Source: Nitratireductor arenosus (lineage in GTDB: Bacteria > Pseudomonadota > Alphaproteobacteria > Rhizobiales > Rhizobiaceae). From it: 64,000 bases of DNA. Shown one piece after another: positions 33,485-44,568 of the stretch. The DNA lies in NCBI RefSeq assembly GCF_009742725.1, contig NZ_WPHG01000003.1:682001-746000 (forward strand). Direction: 5' to 3'. The position numbers were made by a program, and so were the translations under genes. Below the pieces are notes generated by a model, which worked only from the letters and a program-made list of their open reading frames with translations, was not told the DNA's origin and did not search any database. Position 1 is the first letter of the stretch; every line of letters starts with the position of its first letter.

Positions 33485-34957
33485 TCAGCGCGGCGGCAGC
33501 ACCTGCGAGCGGGCGTTGTCGCCGCCCAGCCTGTGGCCGGAGACCGCGTTTCCGGCCGTCGGATGCAGTCTCCAGAACGGCAATGCCGCCAGGGCGGCGA
33601 CTCCCGCGACGATGAAAAAGGCGATCTGGAACGCGCCGGCCTGAAGCGGCTGGCCGGAGATCATCGTCACGGCCTCCAGGATGACGCCGGCCAGCGCGAC
33701 GCCGAGCGCGATGCTGACCTGCTGCGTCACCGCCGCGATCGCGGTTGCCTGTCCGGCTCTTGCGTCGTCGAGATCGGCGAAGACGAGCGCGTTGACGGAG
33801 GTGAAGAACAGCGAGCGCAGGAAGCCGGCGGCGATCAGCACCGCCATGATCACCCAGACAGGGGTGCCGGTGCTGAACAGGCCGGCCGCGGCGATCATCA
33901 GCGCCCCGCCGAGGGCGGCGATGACGAGCACGGTGCGGAAGCCGCCGCGTCTGAGCGTGCGCCGGGCAAAGAATTTCATGCCGATGGCGCCGATGGCGGC
34001 GGTGAAGGTCAGCATGCCCGATTCGAACGGTGTCATGCCGAAACCGAGCTGGAACATCAGCGGCAACAGGAACGGCGTCGCTCCCGAGCCGAACCGGAAG
34101 AGCGAGCCGCCGGTGATCGCGGCGCGGAATGTGGCGTTGCCGAACAGGCTGAGATCGAGGATCGGGCGCGGCGCGCGGCGCGCATGCGCGAGATAGAGCC
34201 CGGTCGCAGCAAGCCCGACGCCCAGCGTGACCATGCCGACGACAGGCGGCAGGGCCGGCAGGCTGACCACCGAAAGGCCGAAGACGATGCCCGCCGCCGC
34301 CAGTCCGGACAGAACGAAGCCGCGCATGTCGATCGGCGCCGTGCCTTCGCCCTCGGCTTCCGGCAGCAGAAAGGCGGCGGCCACGATGCCGGCGAGCCCG
34401 ATCGGCACGTTGATCAAAAAAATCCAGTGCCAGCTCACGAAAGTGGTGATGAAACCGCCGACCGGCGGGCCGAGCAGCGGCCCGATCAGCGCCGGCGCGG
34501 TCAGCCAGGCCATGGCGGAGACGAGGTTGCCACGGGGTGTTGCCCTGACCAGCAGCAGGCGCGCCACCGGCGTCATCATCGCGCCGCCCATGCCCTGCAG
34601 GAACCGCGCCAGCACGAAGCCTGACAGCGATCCGGCAAAGGCGCAGGCGATCGAGCCGGCGACGAACACGCCGATCGCGGTGCAGAAGACGCGCCGTGCG
34701 CCGAACCGGTCTGCCATCCAGGCGCTGATGGGAATGAAGATCGCGACCGAAACCAGATAGGCGGTCAGCGCCAGCTTGAGCGCGATCGGATCCGTTCCGA
34801 TATCGGCCGCGATCGCCGGCAGCGAGGTCGCGATCACGGTGGAGTCCATCTGTTCCATGAACAGGGCGACCGCGAGCACCAGCGGAATGGTCCGGTTCAA
34901 ACTGCTGTCCTGTCTGCGATTCTTCTTCGTCGCCCGGGCGGTAGCACGTCCGGGCAT
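33485..34957 (-). CDS. MFS drug/metabolite exporter (DHA2/EmrB-like)
   Basis: A 490-residue protein with about 14 hydrophobic segments. The first helix region FMEQMDSTVIATSLPAIAAD followed by AWMADRFGARRVF (MFS motif A) and LARFLQGMGGAMMTPVARLL point to the DHA2 group of proton-driven exporters. The ATG at 34957 has AGGA upstream; the first ~20 residues are basic and may be unneeded, with a later TTG close to the first helix as an alternative. It converges on rlmE with no spacer. Substrate not predictable. Confidence 0.9.
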   Translation of the reverse strand: MPGRATARATKKNRRQDSSLNRTIPLVLAVALFMEQMDSTVIATSLPAIAADIGTDPIALKLALTAYLVSVAIFIPISAWMADRFGARRVFCTAIGVFVAGSIACAFAGSLSGFVLARFLQGMGGAMMTPVARLLLVRATPRGNLVSAMAWLTAPALIGPLLGPPVGGFITTFVSWHWIFLINVPIGLAGIVAAAFLLPEAEGEGTAPIDMRGFVLSGLAAAGIVFGLSVVSLPALPPVVGMVTLGVGLAATGLYLAHARRAPRPILDLSLFGNATFRAAITGGSLFRFGSGATPFLLPLMFQLGFGMTPFESGMLTFTAAIGAIGMKFFARRTLRRGGFRTVLVIAALGGALMIAAAGLFSTGTPVWVIMAVLIAAGFLRSLFFTSVNALVFADLDDARAGQATAIAAVTQQVSIALGVALAGVILEAVTMISGQPLQAGAFQIAFFIVAGVAALAALPFWRLHPTAGNAVSGHRLGGDNARSQVLPPR

Positions 34958-35030
34958 GGCTGTCCTGTGCCAAAGCCGAAAATGGCCGGAGCCTGGACAG
35001 GGCCGTGGACCGGGGCGGTGGAACCTAGGC

Positions 35031-36107
35031 CTAGTCTGACGGGGCCGCGGCTCCGTTTTGCGCAATCTCGGCCGCGTAGCGCCGGGTTTCCTCGATCCGT
35101 TCGCCGGTCGCCGGATGAGTGGTCAGGATCGCGCCGTCGCCGACATCGCCGAAACGCGCGCGCATCAGCTCGAAGAACCGCGCGATCGCGGCCGGGTCGC
35201 GCCCGGCGCGCGCCATGATCTCGACGCTGTAGCGGTCGGCGTCGCGCTCCTGGTGGCGTGAATAGGACAGCGCCAGCAGTGCCGTCCCCTGCACCAACAG
35301 GTCCTGCACGCCGGAGCCGACATCGCCGCCAATCACCATGATGAGCCCGACGACACCGGCGGCGTGGTAAAGCTGGCGCAGGCTGTGATCGTGCTCGACA
35401 TGACCGATCTCGTGCCCGAGCACGCCGAAAATGAGGTCATCGTCCGAACCGGCCAGTTCGATGAGTTCGTCGGTGATCACGAGCGTGCCGTCGGGCAGCG
35501 CGAAGGCGTTCGGGCCGATCGATCCGCCGTCGCGAAATTGCAGCTTGAACCGCGCGGCGCCGCGCGGGGCGAACGCGGCGAGTTCAAGAAAGCCGGTCGC
35601 GATCCCGGCGCGCCGTTGCTCGCTCAGCGTGCTCTGCGAAAAGACGGTCTCGTCGAGCGAGGCGAGCACGCCCTTGCTCATCAGCTCAGGCACGATTTCG
35701 GGTGTCGCCAACACCGCCGCCTCGACGAGAAGCGGAACGGCGAAGCGGTAGACGCCGACGGCCAGAAGCGCGACCGCAGCCACCAGCACGATCAGGCGCG
35801 GCCGAAAACGCTCGATCTCGACCAGCCAGCGCGAGCCGTGACCGATGGTGTCTGCGAGCAACCGGTCGACGCCGTCATTGTCGCGGCTGACGAACACGCT
35901 GTCGTCTGGGAAGCCGATACGCCGCGGCACCGACCCGACGCGCCGCGAGACGACGAGGCTCGATCGCGTGCCGCGCGCCAGGATCGCGCCGGTCTGCGTA
36001 TCGCGCACGGCGGCGTCGTCTTCGTCGATGAGAAAAAGCTCGGCGGCGATGTCGCGCCCCGAGCGCGCGGCGTGCCATGTGCCGGTGACGGCGGGTTCAA
36101 AAGCCAA
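35031..36107 (-). CDS. M48 family membrane metalloprotease
   Basis: A 358-residue zinc protease. The HExxH motif is in FGVLGHEIGHVEHDHSLRQ, with a downstream Glu in SRHQERDADRYSVEIM as third ligand. A hydrophobic anchor near 106-130 (RLIVLVAAVALLAVGVYRF) places it in the inner membrane. The first ~100 residues form a separate domain. The best start is TTG at 36107 after GGAGGGG, overlapping the DUF898 gene end by 11 bases. This DUF898-M48 pairing implies one transcript and a shared envelope role, perhaps quality control of membrane proteins. Confidence 0.88.
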   Translation of the reverse strand: MAFEPAVTGTWHAARSGRDIAAELFLIDEDDAAVRDTQTGAILARGTRSSLVVSRRVGSVPRRIGFPDDSVFVSRDNDGVDRLLADTIGHGSRWLVEIERFRPRLIVLVAAVALLAVGVYRFAVPLLVEAAVLATPEIVPELMSKGVLASLDETVFSQSTLSEQRRAGIATGFLELAAFAPRGAARFKLQFRDGGSIGPNAFALPDGTLVITDELIELAGSDDDLIFGVLGHEIGHVEHDHSLRQLYHAAGVVGLIMVIGGDVGSGVQDLLVQGTALLALSYSRHQERDADRYSVEIMARAGRDPAAIARFFELMRARFGDVGDGAILTTHPATGERIEETRRYAAEIAQNGAAAPSD

Positions 36108-37206
36108 AGTCGAGCCCCTCCACGTCCATATATTCCGCGCCGACCGCGGCCCCTTCATCGGTAATCGTGTCGATATAGCTGTCGAGCGCGCCGACCGTGT
36201 CGACGGCGGTGCAGATGGCGAGATAGCGCGCCATGCGCACCGCGGCCCAGGGGCGCAGCAGGCCGAGCGTGAACACCGTGGCGATGAGATTGGTGATCGA
36301 AATCCAGACATAACGCCAGCGCCCGAGCGTGGACGCGAGCGCGTGGCGTCCGTCGATGACGGTTTCGCTGACGGCGGCGTTGCGCGAGCCGGCGTGGTAG
36401 AGCAGGCCGACGACCACGTAGAGCACGATCAGCGGCAGGAAGCCGACATAGATCAGCGCCAGCACCCCGGCGGTCAGCGTGCCGACGCCGCCGCCGCCGC
36501 CGACGATATCGGCGAGCTCGGAGCCGTAGAGATAGCCGAGCGCGACCGAGCCGGCGAGGAACAAGGCGATGCCGCCGCCAAACAGGATCGCCGGCAGCCA
36601 CCATTGCCCGAACAGTTTCTCCAGACGCGGGTCGCAGTCGATCGGCCGGCCGCCATAGGTGAGATTGCCGAGCGTGTAGCTCCAGATCCAGCGCGAGGCG
36701 ACGGGCGCAAGCACGCCCAGCGTACCCCAGGTCAGCACGCCGCCCGCCACATAGGCGAGCAGGGCGCCCCAATACCCGCCCTCGAAGTCGAAACGGACAT
36801 TGCGGTAGCTCGTTACCCGGGCGCGGAAGCGCAGTCCGCGCATGACGAGATAGGGCAGGGCGAGAAAGAAGCCGATCACTAGGACGATGCTGAAGCCGGG
36901 CGCGAAATAGAGCGCCAGATTGTAAGTGGCGATCAGCGCCAGCGCGATGATGCGGCCGATCAGGATCTGGCGGGGCCTGGCGTGATATTCGAAACTGGCA
37001 TCGCCGAGCCATGTGCTGCCGTGAAAAAAGCGCATGCGGCGCACCTTTGCCCAGGCCGAATAGATGCCGAGCGTCAGGATGGTCAAAAGCACGTTGATCA
37101 GCCAGATGCCGAAATATTCGCGCGCGGTCCCGGTGAAGACGAACGGTTCGCGCCGCATTGTCTGGTCGACGTCCCCGTCTTCACGTGTCGGTGTCGTCTC
37201 GTTCAT
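36097..37206 (-). CDS. YjgN family (DUF898) membrane protein
   Basis: A 369-residue integral membrane protein recognised as YjgN/DUF898 from REPFVFTGTAREYFGIWLIN, LTLGIYSAWAKVRRMRFFHG and RARVTSYRNVRFDFEGGYWG; it has about seven or eight hydrophobic stretches and a Gly-rich loop (IVGGGGGVGTL). Function is unknown for the family. The ATG at 37206 is chosen because the conserved part starts at about 20; no clear Shine-Dalgarno is visible. It is first in a two-gene leftward operon with the M48 protease and divergent from guaB. Confidence 0.85.
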   Translation of the reverse strand: MNETTPTREDGDVDQTMRREPFVFTGTAREYFGIWLINVLLTILTLGIYSAWAKVRRMRFFHGSTWLGDASFEYHARPRQILIGRIIALALIATYNLALYFAPGFSIVLVIGFFLALPYLVMRGLRFRARVTSYRNVRFDFEGGYWGALLAYVAGGVLTWGTLGVLAPVASRWIWSYTLGNLTYGGRPIDCDPRLEKLFGQWWLPAILFGGGIALFLAGSVALGYLYGSELADIVGGGGGVGTLTAGVLALIYVGFLPLIVLYVVVGLLYHAGSRNAAVSETVIDGRHALASTLGRWRYVWISITNLIATVFTLGLLRPWAAVRMARYLAICTAVDTVGALDSYIDTITDEGAAVGAEYMDVEGLDFGF

Positions 37207-37443
37207 GGACCGGTCGTTCCCGCCAATGCTCCGGTTGACCTGGCTCAAATCTTGGCCCCCTGCGGCCGGCACGGCAAGCGGAACCTTTTCGTGCCAAGCC
37301 TCAGATCATCGTCAGCAGTGCGATGAGCGCTTCTTTTCAATGTCATGCAGACGTGATACCAGCCAGCGCCAATCCTGAACGGGAAATCAGCGAGTCGGTG
37401 TGGCCACGGGGGCCGCGCCGGTTTCAGCATTCAAGGAATGGCC

Positions 37444-38946
37444 ATGGCGAAAATCATCGAAAGCGTGACCGGTCTGGAAGCGCTGACCTTCGACGACGTA
37501 CTTCTGCAGCCGGGCCATTCGGACGTGCTGCCGGGGCAGACCGAGGTCAGCACCCGCATTGCCGGCGACATCGATCTCAATATTCCCATCCTGTCGGCGG
37601 CCATGGACACCGTCACCGAATCGCGGCTCGCCATCGCGATGGCGCAGGCCGGCGGCATCGGCGTCATCCACCGCAATTTTTCTCCCGCCGAACAGGCCGA
37701 GGAGGTCCGCCAGGTCAAGAAGTTCGAATCCGGCATGGTGGTCAATCCGGTCACCATCGGCCCCGACGCCACGCTCGCCGACGCGCAGGCGTTGATGCGC
37801 TCGCATGGCATTTCCGGCATTCCGGTGGTCGAAAACGGCGGTGCCGGCGGCCACACGACCGGACGGCTGGTCGGTATCCTCACCAACCGCGACGTGCGTT
37901 TCGCCTCGGATCCGGGCCAGAAGGTTTCGGAGCTGATGACCCACGAGAACCTGGTGACGGTCAAGGACGGCGTCGATCAGAAGGAGGCCCAGCGTCTCTT
38001 GCATCAGCGCCGTATCGAAAAGCTGCTCGTGGTCGACGAGCATGGCCGCTGCATCGGCTTGATCACGGTCAAGGATATCGAAAAGACGCAGCTCAACCCG
38101 AACGCCTCCAAGGACGCCCAGGGCAGGCTGCGGGCCGCGGCCGCGACCAGCGTTGGCGACGACGGGTTCGAGCGCGCCGAGCGCCTAATCGACGCCGGCG
38201 TCGACCTTCTGGTCATCGACACCGCGCACGGCCATTCGCAGCGCGTACTCGATGCGGTTGCACGAGCCAAGAAACTGTCGAACGCCGTGCGCATCGTCGC
38301 CGGCAATGTGGCGACCGCCGACGGGACCAAGGCACTGATCGACGCCGGCGCGGATGCGGTCAAGATCGGCATCGGGCCGGGCTCGATCTGCACCACCCGG
38401 ATCGTGGCCGGCGTCGGCGTACCACAGCTTTCCGCCATCATGGCGGCCGCCGAGGAGGCCGACAGGCAGGGCGTCGCGGTGATCGCCGATGGCGGCATCA
38501 AATATTCGGGCGATCTCGCCAAGGCGCTGGCCGCCGGCGCGCGCGCGGCCATGGTCGGCTCGCTGCTGGCGGGCACCGAGGAAAGCCCCGGCGAGGTCTA
38601 TCTGCACCAGGGCCGCTCGTTCAAGGCCTATCGCGGCATGGGCTCGGTGGGCGCCATGGCGCGCGGCTCGGCCGACCGCTATTTCCAGGCCGAAGTCCGC
38701 GACACGCTCAAGCTGGTGCCGGAGGGGATCGAGGGCCAGGTGCCCTATAAGGGACCGGTCGGCGGCGTTCTGCACCAGCTCGTCGGCGGGTTGAAGGCGG
38801 CGATGGGTTATGTCGGCGCGCGCGACCTCGAGGAGTTTCGCCGCCGCGCGACCTTCGTGCGCATTTCCGGCGCGGGCCTGCGCGAAAGCCATACCCACGA
38901 CGTCACCATCACCCGCGAAAGCCCCAACTATCCGGGTATGAGCTAG
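37444..38946 (+). CDS. guaB: Inosine-5'-monophosphate dehydrogenase
   Basis: A 500-residue IMP dehydrogenase that oxidises IMP to XMP with NAD in guanine nucleotide synthesis. [17 protein letters not shown] is near the start, two CBS domains span about 95-205, and the catalytic loop [19 protein letters not shown] holds the active-site Cys (about 305). [17 protein letters not shown] is the mobile flap. The ATG at 37444 is preferred over that at 37438 because AAGGA lies six bases before it. guaA, which uses the product XMP, is about 7.6 kb away in the same orientation. Confidence 0.97.
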   Translation: MAKIIESVTGLEALTFDDVLLQPGHSDVLPGQTEVSTRIAGDIDLNIPILSAAMDTVTESRLAIAMAQAGGIGVIHRNFSPAEQAEEVRQVKKFESGMVVNPVTIGPDATLADAQALMRSHGISGIPVVENGGAGGHTTGRLVGILTNRDVRFASDPGQKVSELMTHENLVTVKDGVDQKEAQRLLHQRRIEKLLVVDEHGRCIGLITVKDIEKTQLNPNASKDAQGRLRAAAATSVGDDGFERAERLIDAGVDLLVIDTAHGHSQRVLDAVARAKKLSNAVRIVAGNVATADGTKALIDAGADAVKIGIGPGSICTTRIVAGVGVPQLSAIMAAAEEADRQGVAVIADGGIKYSGDLAKALAAGARAAMVGSLLAGTEESPGEVYLHQGRSFKAYRGMGSVGAMARGSADRYFQAEVRDTLKLVPEGIEGQVPYKGPVGGVLHQLVGGLKAAMGYVGARDLEEFRRRATFVRISGAGLRESHTHDVTITRESPNYPGMS

Positions 38947-38962
38947 GGGTTGCCCGCCGGGC

Positions 38963-39877
38963 TCATGCCGCCCGGGGTTGGGCGGCGCTCTCGAAGATGA
39001 GCGAGCGGTGAGTGGCGGTGCCGGCGAAGGCGCCATCTCCCACCGCAAGCGCCACCGAGGCGACCGGTCGGACGACATCGCCGCAGGCGAAAACACCGGG
39101 CACCGAGGTCTGCCTGAGGTCGTCGGTCGCGATTATCGGGCCGAGGGGCGCATCCTTGAATGCGCAGCCCAATTGTTCCGGGATGGCGCTGGCGATGCGT
39201 GTGCGCGGCGTGACGAACAGCCCGTCGAAGGCGAGTTGCCGCCCGTCGCGAAGGATCGCGACCGGCGCACCGGCCTCGCCGCCGATCTCGGTGACGGCGA
39301 CCGGTTCGATAGTGACGCCGCGCCGCTCTAGTTCCTCCAATTCGTGCGCATCGGGCGCTACTGTGCCGTTGGCGAGCAGCGTGGTGGTGCCCCATTCCGG
39401 CAGCATCATCGCCTGATGCAGCGCCATCGGGCTCGTCGCGAGAACCCCGATGCGGCCGCGATCGAGCTCGTAGCCGTGGCAATAGGGGCAGGCCATCGCG
39501 CCGATGCCCCAATGCGCAGCCAAACCCGGAATCTCGGGCAGGATATCCGCGACGCCGCAGGCGATCACGACCCGGCGGCCAGCGAGTTGCCTGCCGTCGT
39601 CAAGCGCGATTTCGAAGCCGTCGATTTTTCCTGATGCCGTCACGGCGCGACCATCGAGCCAGCTAACGGTCGGATAGGCGAGCAATTGCGCCCGCGCTTC
39701 GTCTGCGATCTCGTCGGGCGCATGGCCGTCGCGGCCGAGAAAGCCGTGCGAGGCATGCGCGAAGCGGTTGCGGCGTTCGCCGGCGTCGACGATCGCGACG
39801 CTGCGGCGCGCGCGTGCGAGGGGGATTGCGGCGGACATGCCGGCATAGCTGCCGCCAACGATGATGACGTCAAACAT
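38963..39877 (-). CDS. Thioredoxin reductase-like FAD-dependent oxidoreductase
   Basis: A 304-residue flavoprotein. The FAD motif VIIVGGSYAGMSAA is at about 4-17, the redox pair is MACPYCHGYEL (CxxC, about 130), and the C-terminal FAD motif GVFACGDVVRP is near 268. The spacing and length match thioredoxin-reductase-like proteins, some of which act on small disulfides rather than thioredoxin. The start at 39877 has a perfect AAAGGAG. It overlaps the end of the upstream rrf2-type gene by eight bases, so this regulator most likely controls it. It converges on guaB with a small GC-rich hairpin (38957-38975) across the gap. Confidence 0.88.
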   Translation of the reverse strand: MFDVIIVGGSYAGMSAAIPLARARRSVAIVDAGERRNRFAHASHGFLGRDGHAPDEIADEARAQLLAYPTVSWLDGRAVTASGKIDGFEIALDDGRQLAGRRVVIACGVADILPEIPGLAAHWGIGAMACPYCHGYELDRGRIGVLATSPMALHQAMMLPEWGTTTLLANGTVAPDAHELEELERRGVTIEPVAVTEIGGEAGAPVAILRDGRQLAFDGLFVTPRTRIASAIPEQLGCAFKDAPLGPIIATDDLRQTSVPGVFACGDVVRPVASVALAVGDGAFAGTATHRSLIFESAAQPRAA

Positions 39878-40322
39878 GAAAGTCTCCTTTTCCCGGATAT
39901 TGGTCGAATCGGCCACGGAAATCCGCGAGGATGTCGGCGAGCGTAACAGCCGAGAGGCGCTCCAAGATGCGCTGCTCGGCGTCCCGCATCGTGTCTTCCA
40001 GCGCGGCGTTGACCGTCTGTTCGATGAGGCAGTTGGGTTGGCTGTTGCGGTTGCCGAAGGCGAAGAAATCCGGCGCGCCAAGCGCGCGATGAATGTCGGC
40101 GAGCGTGATCGCCTCCAGATCGCGGGCCAAGTGCCAGCCGCCGCCATGCCCCTTCTCGGAGATGACGATCCCGGCCTGGCGCAACCCCGCCATGGTGCGA
40201 CGCACCGCAGCCGCGTTGCCACGCATGAAGCGCGCCAGATCTGCCGAACGGAGCGGCTCGTCGGTGTCCGCCATGTGCAGCAACAGGTGAAGCATTGCGG
40301 AGAGTCGTGTATCGCGTTTCAT
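39870..40322 (-). CDS. Rrf2 family transcriptional regulator
   Basis: A 150-residue regulator with the Rrf2 winged helix (about 1-80: LRSADLARFMRGNAAAVRRT, then SEKGHGGGWHLARDLEAITL). The three-cysteine Fe-S cluster motif of IscR/NsrR is missing; only one Cys (QPNCLIEQ) remains, so sensing is not by an Fe-S cluster and may be direct thiol chemistry or ligand binding, as in CymR/YwnA-like members. It overlaps the flavoprotein gene, and a palindrome covers its start codon, pointing to autorepression of this two-gene operon. Confidence 0.88.
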   Translation of the reverse strand: MKRDTRLSAMLHLLLHMADTDEPLRSADLARFMRGNAAAVRRTMAGLRQAGIVISEKGHGGGWHLARDLEAITLADIHRALGAPDFFAFGNRNSQPNCLIEQTVNAALEDTMRDAEQRILERLSAVTLADILADFRGRFDQYPGKGDFHV

Positions 40323-40341
40323 GTATCATTAAATGTTACAT
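40321..40341. promoter_or_regulatory. Candidate Rrf2 operator over the start codon
   Basis: A 21-base dyad, ATGTATCATT and its near complement AATGTTACAT around a central base, with one mismatch pair beside the centre of each arm. It is AT-rich in an otherwise GC-rich area and overlaps the first two bases of the rrf2-type start codon, so binding would block its own expression. The palindrome is visible; the binding protein is inferred. Confidence 0.6.
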
Positions 40342-40500
40342 GATAAGGCTCATGTCAAGCCGGGAAGGTGCCGGCGGTCCCGACTTGACCTCGCGGCCAC
40401 GCGGTTTGGCTGCATTCATCCCGTGCCTGGCTGTCGCGCCCCGGACCCGCACGTGCTATCGGCTTGGCACGATACCAGCGATGATAGGGGAGCGCCGCGC

Positions 40501-40920
40501 ATGAACCAGACCGCCATCATCTGGCCGATGATCGTCCATGTCGTGCTGGTCTACTGCATCTATGCGCTGATCGCCCGACGCCGCTACGCTGCGGTGAAGG
40601 CAGGGTCGGCCAAACCGTCCCAGTTCCGCGAGAACGTGGTCGAGCCGCCTGAAAGCCAGTTCGTGCGCAACAATCTCGCCAATCAGTTCGAACTGCCGAT
40701 GCTGTTCCATTCCGGCTGCCTGGCGCTCTTTGTCACCGGTGGCGCGGGACTGGTCGCGGTGGCTTTGGCTTGGCTGTTCGTCGCCTCACGTGTTGTCCAC
40801 GCCGTCATCCATGTCACCACCAACCGCATCCGCTACCGCCAGCCGGTCTTCACCCTTGGCTTTCTCGCGCTCGGCGTGATGTGGCTGTGGCTGGCGCTGC
40901 ACCTTCTGGGCCTTGTCTGA
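40501..40920 (+). CDS. MAPEG-like membrane protein
   Basis: A 139-residue protein with four hydrophobic segments: IIWPMIVHVVLVYCIYALIA at the N-terminus, then FELPMLFHSGCLALFV, LVAVALAWLFVASRVVHAVI and FTLGFLALGVMWLWLALHLL. The VRNNLANQFELPMLFH and ASRVVHAVIH parts match the MAPEG family (microsomal glutathione-transferase-like), four-helix membrane proteins sometimes linked to detoxification. The ATG at 40501 follows GGGGAG. Its 3' part overlaps oxyR on the other strand by 135 bases. Confidence 0.78.
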   Translation: MNQTAIIWPMIVHVVLVYCIYALIARRRYAAVKAGSAKPSQFRENVVEPPESQFVRNNLANQFELPMLFHSGCLALFVTGGAGLVAVALAWLFVASRVVHAVIHVTTNRIRYRQPVFTLGFLALGVMWLWLALHLLGLV

Positions 40921-41838
40921 CCTCGCCTGATCGGGTTCTGGCGCGGTGTCGATAATGCCGCGTATCAGCGTGGCCAGGGTCCGGCATTCATCGGCCCTGG
41001 CGCTGTTCTTGCGCCGCGCAAGGCATACTGTGCGCGCCGGCATGGGCGCCGCGAACGGCACGACTTTGAGGCCGCGTGTCTGGCCGGCCGCGGCGATTGC
41101 CATTTCGGGTATCAATGTCACGCCTAGGCCATGGGCGACCATTTGCAGCAGGGTCGTCAGGCTGGTTGCGCCATAACTCGCCATCGCCACCGGCTTGACG
41201 CTGCCGCACACCGCAAGAGCCTGTTCGCGCAGGCAATGGCCTTCTTCCAGCAGCATCAGCTTTTCCAGGGCCGGGCTTTCCGGCGGTACCGGAGGCGCGA
41301 TGAAATCCGAGTCGTTGGCCGGCGCGGCGAGAAAAAAACGATCCTCGAACAGCGGCTCGGCCACCAGGCCCGGTGCCTCGACCGGCAGCGCGGCGATGAA
41401 GGCGTCGAGGCCGCCGACCGACGTCTCGGCGACCAGCGTCGCCGTCACCGCCTCGCGCAATTCGAGCCGCAGATCTGGAAACCGCCGCCGGAGCGTAGGC
41501 AGCACGCGCGGCAATAGATAGGGCGCGACCGTTGGGATCAGGCCAAGCCGGAAACGGCCTTCCATCGGCCGGCGGCCGCTCTGCGTCGCAACCTCGATGT
41601 CGCGAACCTCCGACAAGACGGCGGCAAAGCGTGGCGATAGCGAGCGCGCATCTTCCGTCAGCCGCACGCCGGCGCGGCCGCGCTCGAACAACCGGCAGCC
41701 GAGCTTTTCCTCCATTTCGGCGATTTGCGCCGAAAGTGCGGGCTGCGTGATGCCGACAAGCGCCGCGGCACGCCCAAAATGCAAGCTTTCTGCCAGAGCC
41801 TCGAAATATTCCATCTGGCGCAGGGTCAATCTTATCAT
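40786..41838 (-). CDS. oxyR: Hydrogen-peroxide-sensing LysR regulator OxyR
   Basis: A 350-residue LysR regulator. The helix-turn-helix is at about 18-45 (HFGRAAALVGITQPALSAQI). The segment LLEEGHCLREQALAVCG holds Cys202 and Cys211, matching the redox pair of E. coli OxyR (199/208) in sequence and nine-residue spacing. It should sense peroxide and activate the divergent katG. Usual OxyR length is about 300-310; here the last ~45 residues (rich in Gln, Lys, Asp) run antisense into the MAPEG gene and lack family similarity. An ATAAT-N5-ATTAT dyad (41837-41851) overlaps its start codon. Confidence 0.93.
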   Translation of the reverse strand: MIRLTLRQMEYFEALAESLHFGRAAALVGITQPALSAQIAEMEEKLGCRLFERGRAGVRLTEDARSLSPRFAAVLSEVRDIEVATQSGRRPMEGRFRLGLIPTVAPYLLPRVLPTLRRRFPDLRLELREAVTATLVAETSVGGLDAFIAALPVEAPGLVAEPLFEDRFFLAAPANDSDFIAPPVPPESPALEKLMLLEEGHCLREQALAVCGSVKPVAMASYGATSLTTLLQMVAHGLGVTLIPEMAIAAAGQTRGLKVVPFAAPMPARTVCLARRKNSARADECRTLATLIRGIIDTAPEPDQARSDKAQKVQRQPQPHHAEREKAKGEDRLAVADAVGGDMDDGVDNT

Positions 41839-44353
<2,515 letters not shown>

Positions 44354-44417
44354 TCCGGCAGATCGCCGACGCCGCCGTCTCCCGACGGGGTCGGCTGCGC
44401 GAACGAGAACGAACCAT

Positions 44418-44444
44418 AAGGGCGCGGCCACGGCCGCGCCCTTT
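44418..44444 (+). terminator. Rho-independent-like terminator after katG
   Basis: An inverted repeat AAGGGCGCGGCC / GGCCGCGCCCTT with a very short centre (in practice a 10-bp stem with a CCACGG loop), followed by TTTGCAT, lies 65 bases after the katG stop. Confidence 0.8.
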
Positions 44445-44568
44445 GCATGTCCGATGAGACGGTTTTTCGGTCTGCGTATTGGCAAGCTTGAGCGAAACCT
44501 CTTCACCAGGCGGGCAAGATGGTCTAGGTCGCTCGGTGATCGGGTATGCCGAAATCGGGGACACCGGA

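Noticed and set aside
38957-38975. Hairpin between guaB and the flavoprotein gene as a bidirectional terminator
   Set aside because: Only six base pairs, partly coding, and no U-run; too weak to list.
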